Of a stretch of 64,000 nt of DNA, positions 13,082 to 25,607 are shown piece by piece. Source of the stretch: Isoetes taiwanensis (Eukaryota; Streptophyta; Lycopodiopsida; Isoetales; Isoetaceae); the NCBI GenBank assembly GCA_021234155.1, contig JAJEKV010000066.1, positions 4,678,537 to 4,742,536 of the forward strand, read 5' to 3'. Position numbers and translations under genes: made by a program. The notes under the pieces were generated by a model, which ran no database searches, was not told the origin of the DNA, and saw nothing but the letters and a program-made list of their open reading frames with translations. The number at the start of each line of letters is the position of its first letter. Position 1 is the stretch's first letter.

Positions 13082-16034
13082 TCTTCCTTGCTGATCCCCT
13101 CGATCACCTGGCTTGACGTTGTCACGTTCCTCGATGCTATGCCGTCTTCTTGTCTTGAGGTACCCTCCGGTGGTTTTGATTGTGCCCGCCGGTTTTGATC
13201 CTCCTGTTGCCTCTAGGAAGCTCTTGGAAGAAGTCGGTTGCTAACACTTCTCCAGCTTTTCGTTCCCGACCTTTGTCCCTCTATGCATGTCTGCCTCTGT
13301 CAAGTAAAGCTTCATGGCTCTCCTCCCCGCTGGCTATATTGTCGGGGTGATGGATCCTTATATTTGCGCAGCCTTGACCCTTGAATTGAAGAAGTACCCG
13401 CTTTAGATATAGTCTTGTCGTTGAATAGCCCCGGCTATTATCTTGAACTCTCTTTTTGCCAAGGTGCTTCAGTTGCTATCCTTTCGTTTAAGGTGTCGAG
13501 TGCTTCTACCTTGGGCGCTTGATGTCCCTCATGTCGAGATACGATCGGCTTCTTTTTTCTTCTAATTATCGGTAGGATAATTGACGGCCATCACCCTAGT
13601 TGTTGAAGGCATATCTCCTCGTCGCAGATTGCCTTTCGTAAGTGCCTCTCCATCTAATACACGTGTCATAGCATCACCCTATATTACCACAAGGTGGAAT
13701 TATGGTTGTCGAGATGTTGCCTTCCTAGTTGGCTCGTTGATGTCCCTGGTCGTTCCTCCTTCTATTGTTGAGGCCACTCGTGTCATAAGTTCGTGGCGTT
13801 GCTTATTTGCCACAAGAGGTAGTGGTGCGCCTGACGATGTCCTGGTGCAAAGCTACTGATGATCTTGACATGACCGGTGTTGTCTCTTATTCCCGACATT
13901 GGGTGGACGAGCGGTCTTCTACTTGAGGGCACTTCCGGTGTTTGAAGTCGGAAGGTTTGCTTGGGCTCGGGTCGCTTTCTCCCTCGTACTTGCTCTTCCA
14001 TTTTGATCTTGGGCTATAGTTGTGCTTCCTTGCTTCCTCATTTGGTAGTCGAAGTGAAGGAGCTTTTGATCTAAAGCGCTAAACCAGTAAAACATGACTT
14101 TAAACTCATGTTTCTACACTATATCCGTGGAGCACCGAGATATACAATAGACATATACGCATTTACATTGGGATTTTAATTCATCCACTTTTTCAAAACA
14201 ACTACGGAAGATCTACTTAAATGTTTACACTCCTTTAGGGTTTCCCCGCTCCTATCGCGTTTGATCCTTCGGTTTTGCTACATCTTCTTCGCTCGTTGAC
14301 TCGAGATTCCTTTGAGATGCCGCTACTATTTTTGAGCTTCATGTCCGATCCGAAGCTCGCCACCCCAAGTTGTAAGAGTGTTCGCCGATGTGATCCCTTG
14401 AAAAGATGCTCCTCCTTAATGTGTATGTCCGCCGTAAGGAATGCGGTGACCGCCAACGCCCCTCGTGATGCGCGGTTCGTTGTAAGGTTGCCGATGTGCG
14501 GTGCCATTGATGGGTTGATCACCCGTTGTTGTACGGACGTTTTGAATGTCTTCAAGCTCGGAGATCGCGGGTCAATAGGCAGGCGTTGTCATTCCTCCGC
14601 AGGTTGAATTCCCCGAGTGCGCCTCGTTGATTGGGCTTTGCTTCATTCCGAGGTGCCTCTCCCGTGCTTGGAAGTGTGGTCATCTCCATTGCACCTACCC
14701 TAGCTTCTTCCGGGTTGCCTTTTGCGTGATTTGTACCGGCTAGGGCTAGGTCGCTCTCCTCCGTGCCCTTGGATCCTATCCATTCGAAGTCTCGCGACTC
14801 CTTGGTGACGTAGTAAAGTCGTCCTTCCTTTGTGGTTTCTATACGCTCCCGTGTCGCCATGCCTTCTCCTCGACGGAAGATTATGCCCTCCGGCCCTAGC
14901 TCGGTGATGCTAACGTGACATTGTCGATCTAAGTGTATTTTGTTGCGTATTTTATGCTTCTTCTATTTGAAACTCATAAAAAGGCCGAAATTTGGTGAGG
15001 GCGCCGAGATCGTCTTTCTGATGTGAGCTCGTGGACGTGGTAGCCGGGAGGTTGACATCTAGAAGATTCTTGATGGGGTTGGTTACCGAATATTCTTCTC
15101 ATTTGATGAAGATTGATGATAGGCCGGTGGTGTCCTGTTCTACTCTTTTGTCGGTTGAGGTGTTTGTCGTTGTGCTTCCCTCTCTTGGGTCTGCCTTTTC
15201 GGTCTCCTCTCCTTATCTTGTCTCAGACATCGGCTTTGGGACCTTGATGTCTTCAAGGAGTTGCGCCTCTAGCTCTTCTCGTGGCTCGCCCCGCCCCTTG
15301 AAAGTAACGCCAGATATACTAGAGTCTAAGGGTCTACTTGAAGGGCTCTCCTACAACATTTTGGGCTCTATAAGCAAGCAAGATGGCTCGAGCAACATTA
15401 CTGGAGACATGTCTATAATCTCCAAGTCTATGGACATTAGGACGTGTGGTATGGTATGACGTGAGGGTTGTTTTGCAAAACCTCCATGATGTTTGAGGCA
15501 TACTCTAAGGTCCTAGCAAAGTTGGTTTGGGGGAGTCCAATCTCTACACATGGAGTGACTTGGGCAGCTCTAGACTCTAGCTCCTTTCTAGGTATCCCGG
15601 CAATAGGGAGGTCAATGTGGCGGTCGTATAGGTCAAACTCTATTAGAAGGGCACAAAATTAGGTCAAGGTTTATGCCTTTGGCATGAGCAGAGGTGATGT
15701 ACCAACAGTTGGACTTCGGTTGCTATGCTGAGGTTGATGACTATAACAAAGGGGTGTTCTTGGGCACTTCTACCTTGGAGTAAGGCATCAGCTTTGGGCC
15801 GAGGTAATACTTGTGAGGTACTACTGGGGTATGCTTCTATTTACAAACAAACCACAGTTTGGAAAAACAATTCAAGGGTTTAAGCAATTTTGGTCATTTT
15901 GAGCTGGGGTTTGACATTTCTAGCCTAATTTGAGGTCATAAATGGATTCTAGGCTGTCTAACGGTCCTATTGCAACAAATTTCAAGCGATTTGGAGCTCT
16001 GTAGCTCAAGTTATGGGGTTTGAAAAATCGGACG

Positions 16035-17138
16035 CCTCTAAGAGTGCGCGAGGGGGGTGTTAGGTTGGGACCTAAGTGGCCTCTAGCGCACTCTTGGAGT
16101 CATTGGCCTATCTCTGCCTAATGGATGCCAAGAATCCGCTGGGAAGGGTAAATTCCTATTAGTTTTCTTCCTAAATGCAAGTTTCTTTGTTTATTACTAC
16201 GTTTGGAGCAAGTAGGGCTAATCAAGGCCCCAGTTGGCTGGATGACTCTAAGAGTGCGCGAGGAGGGGGTTAGGTTGGGACCTAACTATGCTCTGGCAAG
16301 ACTCTTGGAGTCGTTGGTCAAAATATCGCATTTGCTCCGGATATTGTACCTACTAAATACACATTTTAAACGACTATATATCTTTATTATTCAAATTTTC
16401 ATACATCACATATAAACCCGTTAGTTACAAAAAGCGCCTTTGTGTTCTATTTATCCGTCCTCTTGATGTACTTCACCAGCCTCATGTCTCTGTGTTTTTT
16501 GCGGAGCGTGCACGCCAATGAGTCTTCAAGTGTTGCACGACCTCCATCTCGCCTTTGCTTAATTTCTTGGTTTGTTGATGAAATCCTCCATATCTCGAAT
16601 CAAGCTAGGTCTTCTTCAACTATTTTTTTTCGAACCCTCTAAGCATGCGCCGAGGAGGGTATTAGGTCCGCACCTAACTATGCCCCTCGGCGCACCCTTC
16701 TTAGAGGTGTTGTCCCTTTCCGCTCTAAACTTATCCAATTTACACAATTTAACATGCGTTTCCCACTAATTTAATCATTATAAACAAGATTCTATTATTA
16801 CCTTTACCATTTGAGTAAGTTATGATCAATTTTTGAGGTCACTTTTAGGGATGACTCTAAGAGTGCGCGAGGAGGGGGTTAGGTCGGGGCCTAACTATAC
16901 TCTGGCGCACTCTTGGAGGCATTGTTCCAAAAGTGACTTGTACTTAATGTTTTTTGATGTTTTAACATATAATTCTAGCTATTTCGAGCTTTTTAATTGG
17001 GATTTCATCTTTTATTTTATCATTTGGAGTTCCTAAGGCCAAGTTCTAGGGTTCGTATGGGGTGACTACTCTAAGAGTGCGCGAGAGGGCCATTAGGTCT
17101 GAACCTAACATGCTCCTGGCGCACTCTTGGAGTCATTG
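16035..17138. repeat. Cluster of five nested palindromes in retrotransposon leader, unit 2
   Basis: Copies at 16035-16109, 16243-16318, 16635-16710, 16852-16924 and 17064-17138. Each has outer arms CTAAGAGTGCGC and GCGCACTCTT, and inner arms TTAGGT and ACCTAA closing a four-base loop. Loop sequences differ (TGGG, TGGG, CCGC, CGGG, CTGA) while the arms stay. Spacing is 208, 392, 217 and 212 bp, so one copy of an underlying 210-bp series may be missing near 16440. The nearest copy is 235 bp from the primer binding site, placing the cluster in the untranslated leader of the element's RNA. Packaging, dimerisation or a regulatory role is inference. Confidence 0.85.
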
Positions 17139-17372
17139 GCCTAAAGTGCTTGAAATTTAGTAGGCTCTCTTAAGTGCTTTTCGTCTGTTTGTTCTATCTT
17201 ACCTATGTTCTCTAATTATCCTAATCCTAGATAATTACTAACTCTACCCCGAGAAGAAAAATTTTCCCGCTACTCGAGGTTTGTGCTTGGGCTTTTACCT
17301 CCAAGGCGAATGTCTAGATGAGTTAGTTCCTATAGGGTTTGGCCAATGCTCGATCCTCGGTCCGCCAAGATC

Positions 17373-17385
17373 GAGCTCGATACCA
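17373..17385 (-). promoter_or_regulatory. Primer binding site, unit 2
   Basis: The plus strand reads GAGCTCGATACCA, so the minus strand reads TGGTATCGAGCTC. This matches the plant initiator-Met tRNA primer site TGGTATCAGAGC with one missing base. It lies one to two bases from the LTR2 edge. Confidence 0.75.
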
Positions 17386-18765
17386 TTAGTGATGGCCCAG
17401 CCATATAACGATGCCCCGATCAGATACAAACCGGAGATCATCCTCAAACCAAAGATCCGCCACGACATGAGGCCGCCCACCTAACATCGGGCCCTTGATG
17501 GTGGCTAAGAACCCGACGGGAAGAATGGACGGTCATTCATCCCGCCTCCCTGGATCGACCTAGCCATGGAAGCGTAAAACAAAACATGAGCACATGACAT
17601 CAATCAACAATAACATACCCACCTCAAAGGGTGGTCCACCATATCACAAGAGGCCGCAACAACACATCAAGACATCAACATAACATGGGGAAATCCTACC
17701 CAGGCTCAGACTCATGGGGATAGACTGACGGCTCGGGGTCTCCAGATAGCAATGCAGATGGAATTCATGGCAAATGGATTTGGCTGGCATAGGAACATGG
17801 TCGTTGGGTAGTCCACTCCATCCGCCCCTCCTGTGCATACTTTGCAGATAGGCTGAAAAGTATTGGAGCCTGACCGTAGCCTGCCGGGTGAATAGCCAGA
17901 GGGGCTACTACTACTGGGTTGCATCTCCCCAGTCCCGATGAGGCAGGAGGAGATCACTCCCCTCCAGGAGGTTCATGCCAATCACAAAGCGAAGCTAGAG
18001 AGCCACCGCCAGATTCGACTTCAACTCACTGGAAGGTGACGCATCACCCCACGAGTGTCGAGCCCATACCCTGGCCTCACGCAGTGCCAGGGTATTAGGC
18101 CTAGCTCACAGCATTCCCCGGCCGTCGTTACGCGCCAGCGGGATCAACCGTGATTAGACAAGCTCTCCCTTGTCAGCCGGTCTAGCTCCGCCACCCACAG
18201 CCAGGCGGGCTCTTATGCACAGGCCGCATTAATTGGGAATTAATGGGCTAAAACTAGGATCATACAACTACTTGGGCTCTGGGTCTCTACCCCCCTTCCC
18301 AATACACAAGAGTGGCGCATAGAATGTCAAAACATCATCACAATGTAACTGAAAATAATAGAATACATCTATTCTAATCTACCTAATCATACATGGTTAG
18401 GTTCCTTTGTTAGTGTCTATCATTCTTAGGTCGTAGGGGTCGCCTATAGATAAGAATGGATGCTAAACCCATTGAAAGAGGCCTGATAACTTGATCTACC
18501 TATTGAATCAACCACCCACCCGCGATCTTGGCTGGCCCCCACTCCTCCGAAAAGCGCCCATACTGGCCGATCTCGAAGTCCGCCGATCTTGGATCGAGCC
18601 GCAACCGGGAGATCCGACTTCTATGCTCCCCGCTCAGCGGAAATGCATCCTCGCCGCTCCAACCGAGACTCGTAGGGGCTGAGAACCAAAAGGGTTTCCC
18701 TTTAGGGTTTATGCCCCTTTATCCCCACGAATTTAGGGCTGGTCCCTTTTGGTCAATGGGTCATT

Positions 18766-18775
18766 GCCACGTGGC
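18766..18775. promoter_or_regulatory. G-box palindrome in LTR2 U3
   Basis: GCCACGTGGC contains the CACGTG core bound by plant bZIP and bHLH factors. It is intact in LTR2 and LTR3 (28343-28352) and altered in LTR1 (GCCATGGGC) and LTR4 (GCCCGCGTGGC). It lies about 180 bp inside the minus-strand LTR start, where U3 promoter elements sit. Activity is inferred. Confidence 0.5.
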
Positions 18776-18791
18776 AAAAAGGGATTATATT

Positions 18792-18812
18792 CACATGTTG
18801 CTTTAACATGTG
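18792..18812. promoter_or_regulatory. Conserved U3 palindrome CACATGTT/AACATGTG in LTR2
   Basis: Perfect 8-bp arms with a five-base spacer GCTTT. It is identical at 9214-9234, 28369-28389 and 34511-34531, so it is unchanged in all four LTRs although neighbouring bases vary. Confidence 0.6.
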
Positions 18813-18869
18813 CAATATAATGGTTCACAAGGTCGCACCCTAGGTACTACCCTTTATTTGCCGCCTGCC

Positions 18870-18898
18870 GTACATGTCGCCCCGAATTCGACATGTAC
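18870..18898. promoter_or_regulatory. U3 palindrome GTACATGTCG/CGACATGTAC in LTR2
   Basis: Perfect 10-bp arms separated by nine bases, about 60 bp inside the minus-strand LTR start. The LTR1 copy is at 9290-9317. It could form a DNA cruciform or an RNA hairpin, or be a dimer binding site. Confidence 0.55.
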
Positions 18899-18955
18899 TA
18901 GTGACGCGGTCAAGATAATATACGATTCATACCGTATGTTATGCCGAACGCCACA

Positions 18956-18968
18956 TTCTCCCCACCTT
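18956..18968 (-). promoter_or_regulatory. Polypurine tract next to LTR2
   Basis: AAGGTGGGGAGAA on the minus strand, directly before the LTR terminus. Identical to the tracts beside LTR1 and LTR4. Confidence 0.8.
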
Positions 18969-21900
18969 GAATTGATGTCGCCCGCAAAGATCGAGTCTCC
19001 CCACCTTGGGCTCTTCCCCGCCCCGCAACCAACTTGATGCATACAATTTATTACTATTATACTTACACATTTATTAAGATTACCTTAAGGCAATATTTTT
19101 AAATCATTATTACGCCATTACATTATCAAATAACTTGTCAAATCGTAACTTCTATAAAAACAAGGTACTTATTAGTTTCTGTTATCACAACATTTAGTTT
19201 ATCACAATTTAACACTTTCATATACAATTATTATTTAAGGTATTCTTCATTCCTTGCAACACATTCCAACAAAATTTGTGTTGCAAGTCTTCGTGACCTT
19301 AAAACTCAGATTAATTTTACAATATCTATAATTACACACTTACTATCTTAATTATTATAATTACTCTAAGGTAATGTTTAAGACATTACTGTACTATTTC
19401 ATTATCCAATTAACTTATGACTTCATAACTTAATGCACGCAAGGTAGTTATTGCCCTTACTTAATACAATATTTAAGTTTATCAAAGTTTATCAATTTCA
19501 TACAAAATTTACACTTCTAAGGTACTCTTCATCCCTTGCAACACATTATAACAAAACTTGTGTTGCAAGTCTTCGTAGCTCGACCTCCTCGCCCTCCGGA
19601 GCGCTCTATTGGCCCGCAGGTCGTCACTACGTTATAACCATTTTAATTATTAATAAAATTTTGGTTATATGGTGACCACCCCACATCTACATGGATGCAT
19701 GGCTAATCTCCCGGCGTAGGAAGAGGGTGAATCTTCCATTATGGCCGTGGAGAGACAGCCTATATGCCTATATGCCGCCATGCCTACACTCTAGTTGCCA
19801 AGTGGAGGATAGGTCCTTCCCGTGATATGGGCGTGAAGGCCGATTCCTCCTATCAAAGCATATATGGGGCTAGAGGTGCTTTTCCTATCAATGCATTCAT
19901 GAATGACCTCCTTTTCTCGGGAGGTCGCTACCACCGGGAAACGTAAGTAGACTTTCTAATCTACCTTCCACTCATCCAAGCGGAAACGCGGTCATGCCTA
20001 CATTGACATTACACCACTCCCTAGAGATCACCGTAGTAATCTCATCATCGGTAGCAACGCATGCAACCCTTACCTCATAGGTTGCATGCGTAGATTATAC
20101 TTAACTACACATGAAATTAATCTAAACACAAATCGACATGCCTGAGCCGATTTTTGTTGGCTCCCTTTAATGCATGTGATTAACATAATTACCTTAACGT
20201 AATATTTATGAATTAACATTATCATAGCATCGGATACATTACTTCCGATAGTACAATTATATTTACTCTAAGCTTTACAATATTTAATTACTTTTAGATC
20301 GCGATTATTTAAACAATAACCCTGATTTTAGACCTATTGTTACATAGAGAAGGTTTTAGTTATCATACACAAGAATTAGATGTGCTTCTTATTCTCTTCC
20401 TTGGTCTTGCATTACCCTTGGAAGTATATCCCTAAGATGCTTTTAAGTATATCCAATTCTATTTTCTATTTATATTTATAAGGACCTCGAGGTCATATAG
20501 CTATCCTTGGAAGGAATTGCATCCCTGCGAAGGATTAATTAACATGCTAACTCACATTATCGTTGTTATTTAACTTATTTCCGTATGATACATATACGTA
20601 CATCAATTTCTATGCAGTTATTAGGATCTATATTTAACTTATCTATAAGACACATTAAAGCTTATAATACATGCACACACCTTACCTAAGGCTAGAACGA
20701 TCCACCCATTGAGTGGCGTTGAGTAATTTGGAGATGACTTGGTCGCTGCATTGCTCCCATAGTTTTGCTCCACTTCATTGGTGTAGTTAGCTACTACGCC
20801 GGGTCTCAAGACGTGAAGGCCTCCTGAGCCTAAGGTATCTATCTATTTTACGCTCTATTCGCTTCGGCCATTGCCGGAGTGAACTCTATTCTACGGGTCG
20901 CTCAATTCGATGCGAGTACGTTCAATCCTGAGATTGAGCCCTCCCACTTTCTTCTCAAAAGAAAATGGTCCTCAAGACCCTTCAATGGCGCTTGTACACA
21001 ACGCCATATTCATTCTCTCCCCTTAAGAGGTTATACGCTTTCTTACTTAGCGATTATTTTACTAGCCTTAGCTAACATATATAACCATCTAAGATGGATG
21101 CATATATTATGTTATCATTTGTTTCAATATAGTTACGAAGTTACCCACTTAGTTAGAACGGTTCCAAAACCACAAGGTTTTGTCATTATGACAATTCCTT
21201 TTGTCTCAAAAGACTATTTGATTACTATAATTTTATTTTAAATGTACTTTACATGTATTATTCTTTTTATATTCTAGAGATTCCCCTTTCTTAGTTATTT
21301 AAACTCTTGAATATTCCTACCAATCGAATTGATGTCATCGTAACAAGTTGGCGGACTTGTTAGATTACTTCTTTTCTTTTGGTTGATTATTCTTTTGAGG
21401 TACTAGATTTATACATGGTCAACAATTATCCTAGTAATGATTCCTTCTTAGCGAGGTGATCAATCTCACCAAGTGATTTCAATACGTTGGATGTCCTGTT
21501 AACAATCGCGGTATAAGTTTAGTCACTCCTATGCGTTTCCTTCCCAATCCTTGACGCTTAGCTCAATATTGGGGCAATCCTTTCAGCGAGAATATCTGGA
21601 AGTGCCTTCTAATCCCAATATGGATGTTACTGTCTATACATTTAATCTACTAGGCCCCATGGCCTTAGATCCCCGAGCTTGCTAGAAGCTCATCCACTCT
21701 TTTGTCCGCTTGAAGTTGCAAGGTACGCTCTTCCGAAGTCGCCGATACTTCATTCTCCTTGACGGTGGCTCCCCTTTGATGTAGAGGTTGACTTTGTTCG
21801 TTTAGAAGCCTCTCCTTGCTGGTCTTTGATGGTGTAGTTGGTCACTTGAAATCTTCCATGCCGCTTTTCAAAAGCCTGAAGGTGGCGCCGTTGAAAAAGA

Positions 21901-22371
21901 TCTTTCATCTTGAACTCTTTGTCTTGGCAGCTAAAGGACGACTCTATATCCGATATTGTTGTTTTGACTCCATCGACGCCTCATACATCGAAGTCCTCTT
22001 GTCGCTATCGCGTTGGTTCAAGAGTGTTGAAGATGTTGATTGCTTCACCCCCGCAAATTGCCCGACATCTCTTCGCTTGATTTGTTACGCTATGGGAGGG
22101 AAGAAATAACAAGGGAACTATACATGCAAAGCATATAGCTTACATAATTACAATTACTAATAGAGCTATTAAGTCCCCTTGTGCCTCCCGCTCGAAAGTT
22201 GCACACCTACTCCTTGGTAATGTCATCGGTGTTCCTCCCCGGTGGCATGGTGTTGACGATCTATATCCTCCTATTTGTACGCCACCGCATCTCGGGGGTA
22301 ACTTGTTGATATGCTTGGGGCCCTCCGATGTTTGTCGGCTATGGCACAACACGCTTTGCATCACATTCTAA

Positions 22372-22950
22372 CTAAAGGTGTGCTGGTCGCTGATGCTTCG
22401 ACATTTCGTCGGTCCGCCTCCGATTCTCGTTTCGGGCTGTAATTGTTTCCCCTTCATGATACTTGAAGCTATTTGAGGCGCCTCTTGAGGTCGCGGCGCT
22501 TCCTTTGGCTATACTCCTCGAGTTGTTTCTCTGCAGCTTGTTCTTTGAATCGCCGATCCTTGGGTTCACCAAGTTGCATGCAAGTCCGCTGCAAGTCATC
22601 GGCTCGCCTCGCTTTGCCTCACCTAGTTGGTTCTCCATCGAAGCTTCCAATCTTCCTTGCTGATCCCTCGACACTGGGCTTGACGTTGTCACGTTCCTCG
22701 CTATGCCAGCCTTCTTGTCTTGAGGTACCCTCGTGGTTTTGATTGTGCCCGCCGGGCTTTGATCCTCTTGTTGCCTCTAGGAAGCTCTTGGAAGAAGTCG
22801 GTTGCTAACACTTCTCCAGCTTTCAGTTCCTCGACCTTTGTCCCTCTATGCATGTCGGTCTCTCGCCAAGTAAAGCTTCATGGCTCTCCTCCCCTGCTGG
22901 CTATATTGTCGGGTGATGGATCCTTATATTTGCGCAGCTTGACCCTTTGA
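22372..22950 (-). pseudogene. Charged coding-like tract in retrotransposon internal region (unit 3)
   Basis: Minus-strand frames open in succession here, giving charged peptides such as KVEELKAGEVLATDFFQELP and FKEQAAEKQLEEYSQRKRR. These are what a structural or coiled-coil protein would give. Frame changes are needed between them. It matches 12800-13320 in unit 2. I cannot assign a family; gag is possible. Confidence 0.3.
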
Positions 22951-24939
22951 ATTGAAGAAGTACCCGCTTTAGATATAGTCTTGTCGCTGAATAGCCCGGC
23001 TATTATCTTGAACTCTCTTTTTTGCCGAAGGTGCTTCAGTTGCTATCCTTGTCGTTAAGGTGTCGAAAGTGCTTCTACCTTGGGCGTTTGATGTCCCTCA
23101 TGCTCGGAGAGATGACGATCGGCTTTTTTTCTTCTAATCATTGGTAGGATACCCGACGGCCATCACCTAGTTGTTGAAGGCATATCTCCTCGTCGCGCAG
23201 TTGCCTTTCGTAAGTGCCTCTCCATCTAATACACGTGTCATAGCGCATCACCCTATATTACCACAAGGTGGAATTATGGTTGTCGAGATGTTGCCTTCCT
23301 AGTTGGCTCGTTGATGTCCCGGCCGTTCCTCCTTCTATTGTTGAGGCCACTCGTGTCATAAGTTCGCCAAGTGTTGCCGCTGCCACAAGAGGTAGTGGTG
23401 CCCCGACGATGTCCTCGTGCAAAGCAAAGACTGATGATCTTGACATGACCGGTGTTGTCTCTTATTTCGACATTGGGTGGACGAAGCGGTCTTCTACTTG
23501 AGGGCACTTCGAAGTGTTTGAAGTCGGTTTGCTTGGGCTCGGTCGTTTCTCCCTCGTGACTTGCTCTTCCATTTTGATCTTGGGCTATAGTTGTGCTTCC
23601 TTGCTTCCTCATTTGGTAGTCAAGTGAAGGAGCTTTTGATCTAAGCGCTAAATCCGTGTAAAACATGACTTTAAACTCATGTTTCTACACTATATCTGTG
23701 GAGCACCGAGATATACAATAGACATATAATGCATTTACATTGGGATTTTAATTCATCCACTTTTTCAAAACAACTACTTAAGATCTACTTAAATGTTTAC
23801 ACTCCTTTAGGGTTCCCCGCGCCCTATCGCGTTTGATCCTTCCGGTTTTGCTACATCTTCTTCGCTCTGGTTGACTCGGAGATTCCTTGAGATGTCGCTA
23901 CTATTTTTGAGCTTCATGTCCGATCCGGAAGCTCGTCACCCCAAGTTGCGAAAGAGTGTTCGCCGATGTGATCCCTTGAAAAAGATGCTCCTCCTTAATG
24001 TGTATGTCCGGCAGAAGGAATGCGGTGACCGCCAACGCCCCTCAGATGCGGTGTCTCGTTGCAAGGTTGCCGATGTGCGGTGCCATTGATGGGTTGATCA
24101 CCTGGCTGTTGCAGTCGGACGTTCTTGAATGTCTTCGAAGCTCTGAGATCGTGGTCAGTAGGCAGGCGTTGTCATTCCTCCGTAGGTTGAATTCCTGAGT
24201 GCGCCCCTGTTGATTGGGCTTTGCTTCATTCCGAGGTGCCTCTCCTGGCTTGGAAGTGTGGTCATCTCCATTGCACCTACCCTAGCTTCTTCCGGTTGCC
24301 TTTGCGTGATTTGTACCGCTTGCCCCGGCTGAGGTCGCCTCCTCCGCCCTTGGATCCTATCCATTCGAAGTCGCGACTCCTTTGGCCGACGTAGTAAAAG
24401 TCGCCCTTCCTTTGCTTTCTATACGCCTCTGTGGTCGCCATGCCTTCTCTCCTCGTGGAAGATTATGCCCCTCCGCCCTAGCCGGTGATGCTAACGTGAC
24501 ATTGCCGTCTAAGTGTATTTTGTCAGCCTTTGCGTTCTTCTATTTGAAACTCATGCGCGCGTCGAGCTGGTGAGGGCGCCGAGATCGCTCTTTCTGATGT
24601 GAGCTCGTGGACGGTAGCCGGGAGGTTGACATCTAGAAGATTCTTGATGGGGTTGGTTACCGAATATTCTTCTCATTTGATGAAGATTGATGATAGGCCG
24701 GTGGTGTCCTGTTCTACTCTTTTGTCGGTTGAGGTGTTTGTCGTTGTGCTTCCCTCTCTTGGCCCGCCTTTTCGGGTCTCCTCTCCTTATCTTGTTCAGA
24801 CATCGGCCGGGACCTTGATGTCTTCAAGGAGTTGCGCCTCTAGCTCTTCGCGGGCTCGCCCCGGCCCTTCGAAAAGTAACTTCAGATATACTAGAGTCTA
24901 AGGGTCTACTTGAAGGGCTCTCCTACAACATTTTGGGCT

Positions 24940-25209
24940 CTATAAGCAAGCAAGATCTCGAAAGCAACATTCTTGGGAGACATGTCTATAATCTTCAAGT
25001 CTATGGACATTAGGACGGTGGTATGGTATGACGTGAGGGTTGTTTTGCAAAACATCCATGATGTTTGAGGCATACTCTAAGGTCCTAGCAAAGTTGGTTT
25101 GGGGGAGTCCAATCTCTACACATGGAGTGACTTGGGCAGCTCTAGACTCTAGCTCCTTTCTAGGTATCCTGGCAATAGGGAGTGTCAATGTGGCAGCTGT
25201 ATAGGTCAA
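24940..25209 (-). pseudogene. Open tract near the 5' end of the unit 3 internal region
   Basis: An 89-codon minus-strand stretch with QTNFARTLEYASNIMDVLQ and RLEDYRHVS. Weaker versions occur at 5834-6034 and in unit 2. It is the longest candidate for the start of a gag-like reading frame, but nothing diagnostic is present. Confidence 0.25.
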
Positions 25210-25607
25210 ACTCTATTAGAAGGGCACAAAATTAGGTCAAGGTTTATGCCTTTGGCATGAGCAGAGGTGATGTACCAACAGTTGGACTTCGGTTGCTATG
25301 CTGAGGTTGATGACTATAACAAAGGGGTGTTCTTGGGCACTTCTACCTTGGAGTAAGGCATCAGCTTTGGGCCGAGGTAATACTTGTGAGGTACTAACTG
25401 GGTATGCTTCTATTTACAAACAAACCACAGTTTGGAAAAACAATTCAAGGGTTTAAGCAATTTTGGTCATTTTGAGCTGGGGTTTGACATTTCTAGCCTA
25501 ATTTGAGGTCATAAATGGATTCTAGGCTGTCTAACGGTCCTATTGCAACAAATTTCAAGCGATTTGGAGCTCTGTAGCTCAAGTTATGGGGTTTGAAAAT
25601 CGGGCTA

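Larger units (their letters stand above)
9378..17386 (-). mobile_element. LTR retrotransposon internal region, unit 2
   Basis: This 8.0-kb internal region lies between LTR1 (its 3' LTR) and LTR2 (its 5' LTR). About 9470-11100 is AT-rich with no coding signal. About 12-15.6 kb is GC-richer and has many short open stretches in different minus-strand frames, with no frame staying open. Searches by eye for the usual reverse transcriptase, RNase H, integrase, protease and zinc-knuckle motifs found nothing. It therefore looks like a non-autonomous large retrotransposon derivative, or a coding region too corrupted to read. The leader end carries the palindrome cluster at 16035-17138. Confidence 0.75.
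17387..18955 (-). mobile_element. Long terminal repeat 2
   Basis: A 1.57-kb LTR, shared by units 2 and 3. The plus left edge is TAGTGATGGCCC, close to TGTGGCGACCC of LTR3; the right edge is ACGCCACA at 18948-18955. The two edges are inverted versions of each other, as LTR termini should be. It contains a G-box palindrome at 18766-18775 and two hairpin-forming palindromes at 18792-18812 and 18870-18898, all near the minus-strand start (U3). No protein is expected in it. Confidence 0.9.

Noticed and set aside
15031-15459. 142-codon plus-strand frame, Ser/Val-rich
   Set aside because: Antisense to the element's orientation; the matching unit 3 frame is cut after 100 codons and unit 1 has none. 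Probably a chance frame.
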